DNA from: Candidatus Onthenecus intestinigallinarum | GTDB lineage: Bacteria > Bacillota > Clostridia > Christensenellales > Aristaeellaceae | Length of the DNA stretch: 63,259 bases | Assembly: GCA_018713325.1 (NCBI GenBank) | Contig: DVFJ01000021.1 | Location: 1-63,259 of the forward strand | Direction: 5' to 3' | Shown: piece after piece, positions 7,115-14,995 of the stretch | How the letters are laid out: each line of letters begins with the position of its first letter | Numbering within the stretch: the stretch's first letter is position 1 | Position numbers and translations under genes: made by a program | Notes under the pieces: generated by a model | Told to the model about the DNA's origin: nothing | What the model saw: the letters and a program-made list of their open reading frames with translations, nothing else | Databases searched by the model: none

Positions 7115-8611
7115 ATGTCCTTTTGCACGTTTCAGGACGCCTATGCGCTGTTTGACTGCACGCCGCTGGAGAACCTGTTCATTCAGGAGTATATGCTGCG
7201 CGCGCCGGGCGATTTCGTCAAGGTCTACATCTACGGCCTGATGCAGTGCTATCATCCCGCCGAGCGGATGAGCCTGGCGACCATGGCCAAGGACCTGGGC
7301 GTGGACGAGGATACGGTGTTCCGCGCGTTCCAGTACTGGGAGCGCCAGGGCGCGGTGCGCCGCGTGGGCGACAACCCCGTGCGCTACGCCTACAAAAACC
7401 TCAAGCAGGCGCAGCTCACCAGCGCGGATCCCTCGCAGGACGTGTACCGCTACCGCGAGTTCAACGAGGAGCTGCGCAGCCTCTTTGACAAGAAGCGCCG
7501 CCTGTACGAGCAGGACTATCAGCGCGTCTACGACTGGATTGAGACGCTGCAACTGCCCCAGGAGGTCGTGCTCATGCTCATCCGACACTGCATCGACGTG
7601 CTGGGCGTGCGCTTCTCCTTTGAGAAGGCCGACGCCATCGCCCAGGAGTGGGCGCGCAGCGGCGTGACGACGATCGAGGATGTGGAGGAGATGACGCGCT
7701 CGTCCAAGGAGATGCGCCAGGGGCTGCTGCGCGTGCTGCGCAGGCTGGGCCAGCGGCGCAACCCGACGCAGGACGAGGAGAAGCTCTACGAGAAGTGGGT
7801 GAAGCAGTGGGGGTTCAGCGCGCAGGACGTGCAGGACGCCTGCGCCGAGACGACCAAGAGCGCCAGCCCCAGCATGGCCTATCTGGATGCGATCCTCGCC
7901 CGCCAGCGCAGCGCGGGCGGCGCGCGCGTGGCGGAGCGCCTGGCGCAGGAGCGCACCCGCACGGCGGATGCGCGCCGGGTGCTCTCGGCGCTGCGGCGCG
8001 TGAACACCGCGCCCACCGAGGAGGACGAGCGGACCGTCGCCGGGTGGCTGGCGCGCGGCTTTGAGCTGGAGGCGATCGAGACCGCGGCCAGGGCCGCCCG
8101 CCGCAAGGGCGACAGCACCCTGGCGGACCTGGAGCGGCGGCTGGAGGCCTGTGCGCGCAAGGGGCTGTTCACGCGCGAGGCGATGGACGCGCAGCTGCGC
8201 GCCGCGCAGCAGGACGACGGCCTGCTCGCGCGCGTGTACGAGGCCGCCGGCATGGACGCGCGGCCCAGCGCCGCCGACCGCGCGCTGCTGCGCCGCTGGC
8301 AGGGCGAGCTGGCCATGCCCATGGATGTGGTGCTGCTGGCCGCCTCCTACGCCGCGGGCAAGAGCGCGCCCATGACCTTTGCCGATCGCATCCTGCAAAG
8401 CTGGCATGCGGCTGGCATCGGCGACGTGCAGGCGGCGCGGGCCGAGCACGACCGGCATGCGGGCCAGGGACAGGCCCGGACTGCGCGTCCGGTGCGCGAG
8501 GTGGCCAAGCACCGCTACGGTCAGCGCAGCTACACGGACGAGGAGATGGACGCGCTGTTCTTCGACATCATGAAGGACGGCGAGACGGACGGGGAGGGCG
8601 GCAAGGCATGA
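7115..8611 (+). CDS. DnaD-domain replication protein
   Basis: A 498-residue protein of the DnaD/DnaB (DnaB_2) family, which helps load the replicative helicase in Firmicutes. The N-terminal 100 residues form a winged-helix region (IQEYMLRAPGDFVKVYIYGL, then LATMAKDLGVDEDTVFRAFQ). Two DnaB_2-like helical modules follow, the first near residues 130-240, the second near 290-420 with FEKADAIAQEWARSG-type and TFADRILQSWHAAGI sequences. The last resembles the conserved Y-x-x-x-I-L-x-x-W motif. The stop overlaps the start of the DnaC-like ATPase by four bases (ATGA), so the two are translated together. A TATGAT -10 with TG lies at 7071-7076 without a good -35. Confidence 0.85.
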   Translation: MSFCTFQDAYALFDCTPLENLFIQEYMLRAPGDFVKVYIYGLMQCYHPAERMSLATMAKDLGVDEDTVFRAFQYWERQGAVRRVGDNPVRYAYKNLKQAQLTSADPSQDVYRYREFNEELRSLFDKKRRLYEQDYQRVYDWIETLQLPQEVVLMLIRHCIDVLGVRFSFEKADAIAQEWARSGVTTIEDVEEMTRSSKEMRQGLLRVLRRLGQRRNPTQDEEKLYEKWVKQWGFSAQDVQDACAETTKSASPSMAYLDAILARQRSAGGARVAERLAQERTRTADARRVLSALRRVNTAPTEEDERTVAGWLARGFELEAIETAARAARRKGDSTLADLERRLEACARKGLFTREAMDAQLRAAQQDDGLLARVYEAAGMDARPSAADRALLRRWQGELAMPMDVVLLAASYAAGKSAPMTFADRILQSWHAAGIGDVQAARAEHDRHAGQGQARTARPVREVAKHRYGQRSYTDEEMDALFFDIMKDGETDGEGGKA

Positions 8612-9603
8612 TGAACCGGGAGAACGTGCTGCGCGAGCTGTTGGCCGAATATGAAAACCAGCGCGCGCTGAACCGGCGCGAGGAGATCCGCCGCCGGGAA
8701 GAGGTGGCGCGGCGATCGCAGGCGGCGGGGGAGCTGATCGCCCGCCGGGAGGAGGTCTTCTATGCGCGCATGCGCGCAGCGTTTGCGCAACCGCGGGAGG
8801 CGCAGCGCCTGGCGGACGGGCTGCAATCCGAGCTGGAGCGCATCAACGCCGCGCTGCGCGCGGAGCTGGTGCGCCTGGGGCTGCCGGAGGACTACCTGCA
8901 GCCAGTCTATCGCTGCCCGATCTGCCGCGATACGGGCTACGTGGGCGAGCCGGTGCACGAGCAATGCGCGTGCCTGCGCCAGCGGATGCTGCAGCGCCTG
9001 TACCGCGAGGAGGGCCTGGCGGGGCTGGAGCGGGAGAACTTTGCCGCGTTCGACGCGGGCGTGTTTCCCGACGAACCGCTCCCGGGGCAGGAGGTCACGC
9101 AGCGCGCCTACATGGAGCGCGTGCGCGCGCTGTGCGAGCGCTATGCGGACGAATACCCGCGCGCGCCGGAGCGCAACCTGCTCTTCTTCGGCGCGACGGG
9201 CCTGGGCAAGACGTTCCTGATGAACTGTATCGCCCAGCGCGTGCTCGAGCGCGGCATGACGGTACTGCGCGTGACGGCCTACCGCCTGGTGGAGGTGATG
9301 CGCGCCCAGCGCTGGGATGAGCGCAGCGCGCAGACGGCGCGGGCACTGTGCACGTGCGACCTGCTGGCGCTGGATGACCTGGGCGCAGAGCCAATGCTCG
9401 AGAATGTGACGATCGAGGCGCTCTACCACGTGCTCAGCGAGCGCATCGCCGCGGAGCGCGGCTTTGTGGTCAGCACCAACCTGTCGCTTTCCGACCTGCA
9501 GGCCGCCTACACGGAGCGCGTCTCCTCGCGCCTGCTGGACACCCGCCGCACGCGCGCGATCCGCTTTCTGGGGCGCGACGTACGCCTGGCAGGCGGCCGT
9601 TGA
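8608..9603 (+). CDS. DnaC/DnaI-like helicase-loader ATPase
   Basis: A 331-residue AAA+ ATPase of the DnaC/IstB type. The N-terminal 110 residues are helical and highly charged. A zinc-ribbon-like segment with four Cys (YRCPICRDTGYVG, then EQCACLRQRML) follows near residues 103-130, as in DnaI. The ATPase has Walker A (GATGLGKTFLMN, near residue 195), Walker B (LLALDDLGAE) and sensor 1 (VVSTNLS), and ends with RLLDTRRTRAIRFLGRDVRL. It should load the replicative helicase onto DNA with the DnaD-like partner encoded just upstream. GGGAGGG lies nine bases before ATG 8608. Confidence 0.88.
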   Translation: MMNRENVLRELLAEYENQRALNRREEIRRREEVARRSQAAGELIARREEVFYARMRAAFAQPREAQRLADGLQSELERINAALRAELVRLGLPEDYLQPVYRCPICRDTGYVGEPVHEQCACLRQRMLQRLYREEGLAGLERENFAAFDAGVFPDEPLPGQEVTQRAYMERVRALCERYADEYPRAPERNLLFFGATGLGKTFLMNCIAQRVLERGMTVLRVTAYRLVEVMRAQRWDERSAQTARALCTCDLLALDDLGAEPMLENVTIEALYHVLSERIAAERGFVVSTNLSLSDLQAAYTERVSSRLLDTRRTRAIRFLGRDVRLAGGR

Positions 9604-9660
9604 TCTCCCAGGAATTTGGCAATGCGAACAGTTTCTTTTGTGATTTTTTTTGCTTTTCGC

Positions 9661-9689
9661 TTGCATTTCGCGCAGCAATAGGCTATAAT
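9661..9689 (+). promoter_or_regulatory. Sigma-A promoter of the DUF1292 gene
   Basis: TTGCAT at 9661-9666, 17 bp spacer, perfect TATAAT at 9684-9689. Confidence 0.88.
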
Positions 9690-9761
9690 ATAGACGGAAC
9701 GAGAGAGAAGCATAAAGCGGCTCTCCGAACTGTAGCTGACACCGAATGGGAGGCGATTCCA

Positions 9762-10124
9762 ATGAACCAGGAAGAAATGCAGCAGGAAGATCGCGACATC
9801 GTCGAATTCTCCGACGAGGACGGCAATAAGCTGCTTCTGGAAGTCATGGATTACTTCTTCTACAATGGTGAAGAGTATGCAGTTCTCTGCGACGCCGACG
9901 AGGAAGCATGCGATTGCTCGTGTGAAGATGACGCGTGTGAATGCGATGACGAGTGCGAGCATACGGTTTATATCATGAAGGTCGTCAGCACGGTGAGTGA
10001 AGACGGAGAGGAAATGGAAGAGTTCATTCCCCCGGACGAAGCTCTGCTCGACCAGCTCATCGAAGTCGTTCAGACGCGCTTCACGGAAGACGACGATGTC
10101 GAAGAAGAGGAGCCGGAAACCTAA
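9762..10124 (+). CDS. DUF1292 protein with an acidic cysteine-rich insertion
   Basis: A 120-residue acidic protein. Residues 8-42 (IVEFSDEDGNKLLLEVMDYF, then NGEEYAVL) and 68-80 (TVYIMKVV) match the beta-strand framework of DUF1292, a small Firmicutes family of unknown function often near alaS, mreB-type or ruvX genes. Between these strands lies an unusual stretch: seven Cys (43, 50, 52, 54, 59, 61, 65) and His67 in a run of Asp/Glu, containing CxCxC and CxC patterns that could bind metal. The start is ATG 9762, with GGGAGG nine or so bases upstream. The gene is followed by about 740 untranslated bases up to the next terminator. Confidence 0.85.
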   Translation: MNQEEMQQEDRDIVEFSDEDGNKLLLEVMDYFFYNGEEYAVLCDADEEACDCSCEDDACECDDECEHTVYIMKVVSTVSEDGEEMEEFIPPDEALLDQLIEVVQTRFTEDDDVEEEEPET

Positions 10125-10836
10125 TCCAACCGCATTTTCCAATGGGCGTTTATCACTCAGGAACGGTAAACCGCAAGAGGATTTCCATCTGGCACAGATT
10201 CGCCAAACGAAGCAATGCGATGCGTAAGGCTCAGGGGCGAGTAAGAATGTAAGCGTTCCGAAAGCGGCGCGAGTAAGGGTCGAAAGACAGTCGGAAAGCG
10301 AAGCGAGTAAGAATCATTTCTCCCCGAGAACGACAAGAAAGTAAGAATCGACCGGATTCGGAAGAGCGTAGCGAGTAAGAATCGACGAGGATTCAGAAAG
10401 CAAAGCATGGAAGAATCTACGGATTCTCAAGCGCCGAGCGAGTAAGAATTCATCTGGGATTCCAAAAGCGAAGCAGACAGGATCGTTTGGATTCCGAAAC
10501 GAGGTCAGCCATTCGGAAAGCATTCGCATCAAGACCCAAGGGTCGCGGCGCGAAGAGCCGGACGCATACCGCAGCAGGCGGCAGAATCAGAGGATTCGAC
10601 AGGGCGAATCGATATTTGAGATAGATGACGCGAAGACGTTAGACTTATCCCAGACAGACGGATCAATCGTTCAACCTTCGGCGAAACGGACCGACCGATA
10701 GATGGGCAATCCGAGTTTCAAGACATTCCGATGAACGGCATGCAAGACATGAACGACATGGACGGCAAGAAAGACGGATAACCCCAAAGCGAAATTGCGA
10801 GGTTCCCGATCCCGATAATTGCATAAACGTACTCCA
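10125..10836 (+). other. Long untranslated region between DUF1292 and uvrC
   Basis: About 700 bp without a credible gene on either strand. The plus strand is purine-rich and less GC-rich than the flanking genes. It holds a degenerate tandem array (10237-10503) and a further GAATC/GATTC inverted pair (10584-10588 with 10593-10597). A short ATG-rich open frame at 10731-10781 has no ribosome binding site. It ends at a strong terminator, so it is either a very long 3' UTR of the DUF1292 mRNA or an independent non-coding RNA. I see no clear promoter inside it. Confidence 0.5.
10237..10503 (+). repeat. Degenerate tandem repeat array, period about 34 bp, about 8 units
   Basis: The word GCGAGTAAGAAT recurs at 10237, 10269 (GCGAGTAAGGGT), 10303, 10337 (GAAAGTAAGAAT), 10371, 10405 (GCATGGAAGAAT), 10438 and weakly at 10473. 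Steps are 32, 34, 34, 34, 34, 33 and 35. Most units continue with GGATTCCGAAAGCGAA-like sequence. From the fourth unit on, GAATC and GATTC in the same unit form a 5-bp stem with a 4-6 nt loop (10345/10355, 10379/10390, 10413/10422). The period is not a multiple of three, in keeping with a non-coding array. Confidence 0.7.
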
Positions 10837-10870
10837 AGGAACCAAGAGCGAACAGCCTTGGTTCCTTTTT
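10836..10870 (+). terminator. Strong rho-independent terminator upstream of uvrC
   Basis: An 11-bp perfect stem (10836-10846 with 10857-10867), 10-nt loop and a T run at 10866-10870. It ends 58 bp before uvrC, so it closes the upstream transcript or acts as an attenuator of uvrC. Confidence 0.85.
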
Positions 10871-10928
10871 CGGGCTTTGACGCCCCTGACCGGCCTGCGG
10901 CCGCACCCCAACCGAAAGGACGCCCCGC

Positions 10929-12842
10929 ATGAACGAACTGCTGCGCCTCAAGATCCAAAAGCTGCCCGACAGCCCCGGATGTTACCTGATGAAGTCCAAC
11001 GGACAGATCATCTATGTCGGCAAGGCCAAGAACCTCAAAAACCGCGTGCGCTCGTACTTCCAGACGCGCGAGCACACGCCCAAGGTGGCGGCCATGGTCG
11101 AGAAGATCGACGACTTTGACGTCATCCTGGTCGACTCCAACCTCGAATCGCTGATCCTGGAGTGCAACCTCATCAAGCTGCACAAGCCCTACTACAACAT
11201 CCTCCTCAAGGACGACAAGCACTACCCCTACCTGCGCGTAAATGTCGCCGAGGACTTCCCGCGCGTGGAGATGGTGCGCCGCGTGGAGAAGGACGGCGCG
11301 CGCTACTTCGGGCCATACATGGGCGGGGGCAGCGTGCGCGAGGTGCTGGACGTGCTGCGCCAGGTGTTCCCGCTGCGCACGTGCGCCTATGCGATGGACA
11401 GGCCGCGCCGGCCCTGTCTGCATCACCAGATCGGCCAGTGCCTGGCCCCGTGCGCGGGCCTGTGCACGCGCGACGAATACCACCTGTACGTGGATCAGGT
11501 GGTCGAGTTCCTCTCGGGCAAGAGCGAGCCCGTACTGCGCGACCTGCGAAAGAAGATGCAGGAGGCGGCCGCGGCGATGCGCTTTGAGCAGGCGGGCGTC
11601 TATCGCGACCGCATCCGTGCGGTGGAGGGCCTGATGGAGCGCCAGAAGGCCATCGATGTGCGCGGCGGCGATCAGGACATCCTGGCGGTGCATCAGGACG
11701 GCCTGGACGCGATGGTGCAGGTGCTGTTCGTGCGCGGCGGGCACATGATCGGCGGGGAGCACTTCGCGCTCGAACGCGCGGGCGACCTGCCACCTGCGGA
11801 GGTGCTGGAGAGCTTCATTCCGCAGTTTTACGAGGACGCGCAGATGATCCCCTCGGAGCTGATCGTCGAATCGCTCACGCCCGGCGCGCAGGAGCTGGAG
11901 CGCTACCTGAGCGAGCGGCGCGGCGCGAAGGTGACGCTGCGCATGCCCCAGCGCGGCACGAAGCACCAGCTCGTGGAGATGGCCCACAAGAACGCCAGGG
12001 ACGCGCTGGAGAAGCGCAACGCGCGCCTGGAGAGCCAGCAGACGCGCACCGTCGGCGCCGCAAAGGCGCTGGGCGAGGCGGTGGGCATGGCGGGCTATCC
12101 GCGGCGCATCGAGGGCTACGACATCTCCAACACGCAGGGCGTGCTGTCCGTCGCGTCGATGGTCGTGTTCATCGACGGCATGCCGGCCAAGAAGGAATAC
12201 CGCCACTTCCGGATCAAGACGGTCGTGGGCGCAAACGACTTTGCATCCATGAACGAGGTCATCACCCGCCGGTTCGAGCACGCCAAGCGCGAGCGGACGG
12301 AGCTGGAGGCGGCGGGGCGCGACCCGGCCGAGGGCAAGTTCACCGACCTGCCGGACCTGATCCTGATCGACGGCGGCCCCGAACAGCTGGACTTTGCGCG
12401 CCGCGCCATGCTGAAGGCGGGCTTTGACGTGCCCATCTTCGGCTTGGCCAAGCGGCTGGAGGAGATCTTCCTGCCGGGGCAGGCGGAGTCCATCCTGCTG
12501 GACCGGCACAGCCCGGCGCTGCACCTCATCCAGCGCGTGCGCGACGAGGCGCACCGCTTCGGCATCACGCACCACCGCAACCTGCGCGGCAAGGCGAGCA
12601 TTCACTCGCAGCTGGAGGACATCCCGGGCATCGGCCCGACGCGCCGCCGCGCGCTGCTCAACCACTTCCGCACCGTCGCGGCGCTGCGCGAGGCGTCGGT
12701 GGACGAGCTGTGCGCCGTGCAGGGCATGAGCCGGCCGGCCGCGGAGGCCGTGCGCGCCTACTTCGACGCGCGCGCCCAGGCGACGGGCGGGCAGCCGGCG
12801 GCGCAGGACGACAAGAAGATGGAGGAAGACGATCGATGCTGA
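10929..12842 (+). CDS. uvrC: UvrABC nucleotide excision repair endonuclease subunit C
   Basis: A 637-residue UvrC, full length. UvrC cuts DNA on both sides of a UvrB-marked lesion. The GIY-YIG nuclease for the 3' cut is at residues 12-90 (PGCYLMKSNGQIIYVGKAKN, LKNRVRSYF). A UVR/UvrB-binding motif lies near 205-240 (RDLRKKMQEAAAAMRFEQA). The RNase H-like domain for the 5' cut includes EGYDISNTQG and LILIDGGPEQL. Two helix-hairpin-helix motifs end the protein (LEDIPGIGPTRRRALLNHF, then LCAVQGMSRPAAEAV). GAAAGGA precedes ATG by about ten bases. The 3' end overlaps the next gene by seven bases. Confidence 0.97.
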   Translation: MNELLRLKIQKLPDSPGCYLMKSNGQIIYVGKAKNLKNRVRSYFQTREHTPKVAAMVEKIDDFDVILVDSNLESLILECNLIKLHKPYYNILLKDDKHYPYLRVNVAEDFPRVEMVRRVEKDGARYFGPYMGGGSVREVLDVLRQVFPLRTCAYAMDRPRRPCLHHQIGQCLAPCAGLCTRDEYHLYVDQVVEFLSGKSEPVLRDLRKKMQEAAAAMRFEQAGVYRDRIRAVEGLMERQKAIDVRGGDQDILAVHQDGLDAMVQVLFVRGGHMIGGEHFALERAGDLPPAEVLESFIPQFYEDAQMIPSELIVESLTPGAQELERYLSERRGAKVTLRMPQRGTKHQLVEMAHKNARDALEKRNARLESQQTRTVGAAKALGEAVGMAGYPRRIEGYDISNTQGVLSVASMVVFIDGMPAKKEYRHFRIKTVVGANDFASMNEVITRRFEHAKRERTELEAAGRDPAEGKFTDLPDLILIDGGPEQLDFARRAMLKAGFDVPIFGLAKRLEEIFLPGQAESILLDRHSPALHLIQRVRDEAHRFGITHHRNLRGKASIHSQLEDIPGIGPTRRRALLNHFRTVAALREASVDELCAVQGMSRPAAEAVRAYFDARAQATGGQPAAQDDKKMEEDDRC

Positions 12843-13453
12843 ATGACCGGGGATTTGACCTGTGGGCGGATGACTATGACCAGAGCGTCGGGCTGTGCGA
12901 CGAGGAGGGCGCGTATCCCTTTGCGGGCTACAGGGCCGTGCTCGGCGAGATCTACCGGCGGGTGCTGGAGGGCTCCGCGCGGTCCGTGCTGGACATCGGG
13001 TTTGGCACGGGTGTGCTCGCTGCCCGGCTGTATGAGCGGGGCTGCGAGGTCTTTGGTCAGGACTTCTCGCAGAAGATGGTCGTGCGCGCGCAGGCGAAGA
13101 TGCCGAAGGCCCGGCTGTACAAGGGCGACTTTGCGCAGGGCCTGGCAGAGGCGCTCAAAGGCCGCAGGTACGATGCGATCATCGCCACGTACTCGCTGCA
13201 CCACCTGTCCGACGCGCGCAAGGTGACCTTCCTGCGGGAGCTGCTGCCGCTGCTGAGCGAGCGGGGACGCATCTACGTGGGGGACGTGGCGTTTGAGACC
13301 CGCGCACAGCTGGAGGCATGCCGGGCGCAGGCGGGCGACGGCTGGGATGCGGACGAGATCTACTTCGTCTTTGACGAGCTGCGGCCCTTCCTGCCGCGGC
13401 TGACGTTCGAGCGGATGTCCGACTGTGCGGGGCTGCTGACGCTGGCGAACTGA
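12836..13453 (+). CDS. Class I SAM-dependent methyltransferase
   Basis: A 205-residue methyltransferase of the type 11/25 group. The SAM-binding motif I is SVLDIGFGTGVLAARL near residues 45-60, followed by the acidic end of strand 2 (EVFGQDFS), motif II region (YDAIIATYSLHHLSD) and LLPLLSERGRIYVGDVAF. The opening FDLWADDYDQSV is common in YrrT-like methyltransferases of Firmicutes. The substrate is unknown. ATG 12836 overlaps the end of uvrC by seven bases, with GGAGG upstream inside uvrC, so it is translated from the uvrC mRNA. Confidence 0.85.
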   Translation: MLNDRGFDLWADDYDQSVGLCDEEGAYPFAGYRAVLGEIYRRVLEGSARSVLDIGFGTGVLAARLYERGCEVFGQDFSQKMVVRAQAKMPKARLYKGDFAQGLAEALKGRRYDAIIATYSLHHLSDARKVTFLRELLPLLSERGRIYVGDVAFETRAQLEACRAQAGDGWDADEIYFVFDELRPFLPRLTFERMSDCAGLLTLAN

Positions 13454-13462
13454 GCAACAGAC

Positions 13463-13495
13463 AAACGCGGGGGACGATGCTCGTCCCCCACGTTT
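13463..13495. terminator. Bidirectional terminator between convergent genes
   Basis: A 9-bp stem (13469-13477 with 13481-13489), extended by A-T and G-C pairs after one mismatch. Short T runs follow on both strands. It separates the methyltransferase gene from the convergent SH3b gene. Confidence 0.6.
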
Positions 13496-13510
13496 ATATA
13501 TGACCGGCTG

Positions 13511-14974
13511 TCAGCCGTTCGTGGAAATCACGCAGTCATACAGGCGCAGGTTGGTGCCCTCCCGCAGATCGAAGGCGATCTCGCCCTCGACCTTGCCCGA
13601 CTCCAGCTCCTGCCCGGACGCGGCGTCATAGAGCGTATAGGCGCCCGCGACGCAGCCCGGCGCGGGGCGCACGATTGCCGCGCCGGTGGGGTAGTCCGTG
13701 CCGATGCGCAGCAGCGCCATGCCCGCGAAGGCCATCGCCGTCTTGTCCGACACATAGGGCCGGGCGAGGATGTGCTCGAGGGCCGTCCCGTCGTTCACGC
13801 GCACATGCATGCCCGTGGTCAGGTAGATCACATAGCTGTCCGCGACCGTGGCGCCATTCAGCGAGAGCGTATGGCCGTCCGCATACGTGAGGGCCACGGA
13901 CGCACTCTGCCCGGTCACGAGATAGTAGCCCACCGGCAGGTCGCCCGGCACCGCATAGGCGCCGTAGGCCATATACGGCAGATCGGCAAGCGTCACATAG
14001 GCGGCGGCCATGTAGCCCGTGCGCCCGTCCTCCAGCACGCGCACGTGGTACCAGCCGTCGCACACGCCCAGCACCTCCAGGCGCGTGTTGTTGTAGTACT
14101 TGCCCAGCGAGTCGGCATCCTCATCCGCGGCCTGGCGCAGATTCAGCCGGTCCGTGGGGCGCGGGTTGTTCACGTAGGCGATGGGGATGGCGCTGGGGAC
14201 GTCCGAGCCCACCGCGGACGTCGGGAAGCTGAGGTATCGGCTCAGCATCCAGCCCTCGACGCCCTCCGCCTCCACGTGCGTCCAGTCGCCGCGCTGGCCC
14301 AGCACCCGCACCGCTACGCCGTTGTAGTACTTGCCCAGCGACGGCGCGTCCGTCGAGGGCTGTGTGCGCAGGTGCAGCCGGTCCGCCGGGTCGGGATTGT
14401 TCACAGTCGCATAGCCGGTGACCGACCCGCCGGTTGATCCGCCGGTGGAGCCGGAGCCATCGTCGATGCCCTCCACGTACAGGTATTCCGCCCGCATGAA
14501 GCCGCTCTGGCCGCCGACGTCCACGTGATACCAGTTGTCGCGGATGCCCAGCACGGTCACCTTCGTGCCGTTGTAGTACTTGCCCAGCGATTCGGAGCGT
14601 TCGGTCGGCCACTGGCGCAGGTTCAGCCGGTCGGCAGGGTTCGGGTTGTTCACGATGCCCTCGGGCATGGCGGGCGCGACGTTCAGGTCCGTCCCGATGT
14701 GCAGGAACGTCTTGAGCATGAAGCCCTCGACGCCGCGCACGCGCACCTTTGCCCAGTCGCCGAAGTTCGACGCATCCAGCACCTCGACCTCTACGCCCGT
14801 GTAGTACTTGCCCAGCGAGTCCGCGTCCGTGGAGGGCAGCGTGCGCAGGTGCAGACGGTTGGTCGGCACGTCGTTGACGACCACGCCCACCTCGGTGGCG
14901 CCCGCCTGCGCCGTCAGCGCCAGGCAGCACAGCAGCAGCGCGCACAACAGCGCCGCAGCGTTCTTCCGCTTCAT
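13511..14974 (-). CDS. Secreted protein with four SH3b domains
   Basis: A 487-residue exported protein. Residues 1-25 are a signal peptide (MKRKNAAALLCALLLCCLAL). Four bacterial SH3 (SH3_3) modules follow near 28-93, 105-168, 186-250 and 266-330. Each has the NxPxxxRLxLR opening and the SLGKYY(N/T)G and DW/WYHV landmarks. A Gly/Ser/Thr linker lies at 172-186. The last 155 residues form a separate beta-rich domain I cannot name. SH3b arrays usually bind peptidoglycan, so this is probably a wall-associated protein. GAGGAGG precedes ATG 14974. It follows another SH3b gene by 21 bp in the same operon. Confidence 0.85.
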   Translation of the reverse strand: MKRKNAAALLCALLLCCLALTAQAGATEVGVVVNDVPTNRLHLRTLPSTDADSLGKYYTGVEVEVLDASNFGDWAKVRVRGVEGFMLKTFLHIGTDLNVAPAMPEGIVNNPNPADRLNLRQWPTERSESLGKYYNGTKVTVLGIRDNWYHVDVGGQSGFMRAEYLYVEGIDDGSGSTGGSTGGSVTGYATVNNPDPADRLHLRTQPSTDAPSLGKYYNGVAVRVLGQRGDWTHVEAEGVEGWMLSRYLSFPTSAVGSDVPSAIPIAYVNNPRPTDRLNLRQAADEDADSLGKYYNNTRLEVLGVCDGWYHVRVLEDGRTGYMAAAYVTLADLPYMAYGAYAVPGDLPVGYYLVTGQSASVALTYADGHTLSLNGATVADSYVIYLTTGMHVRVNDGTALEHILARPYVSDKTAMAFAGMALLRIGTDYPTGAAIVRPAPGCVAGAYTLYDAASGQELESGKVEGEIAFDLREGTNLRLYDCVISTNG

Positions 14975-14995
14975 TCCCCATTCCTCCTCTGCGTA

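Noticed and set aside
10237-10503. CRISPR array
   Set aside because: The units are tandem and diverged throughout, with no identical repeats separated by unique spacers, and no cas genes are in the window.
10731-10781. 16-residue Met/Asp-rich peptide gene
   Set aside because: No ribosome binding site and simple repeated GACATGAACG-type sequence; probably chance.
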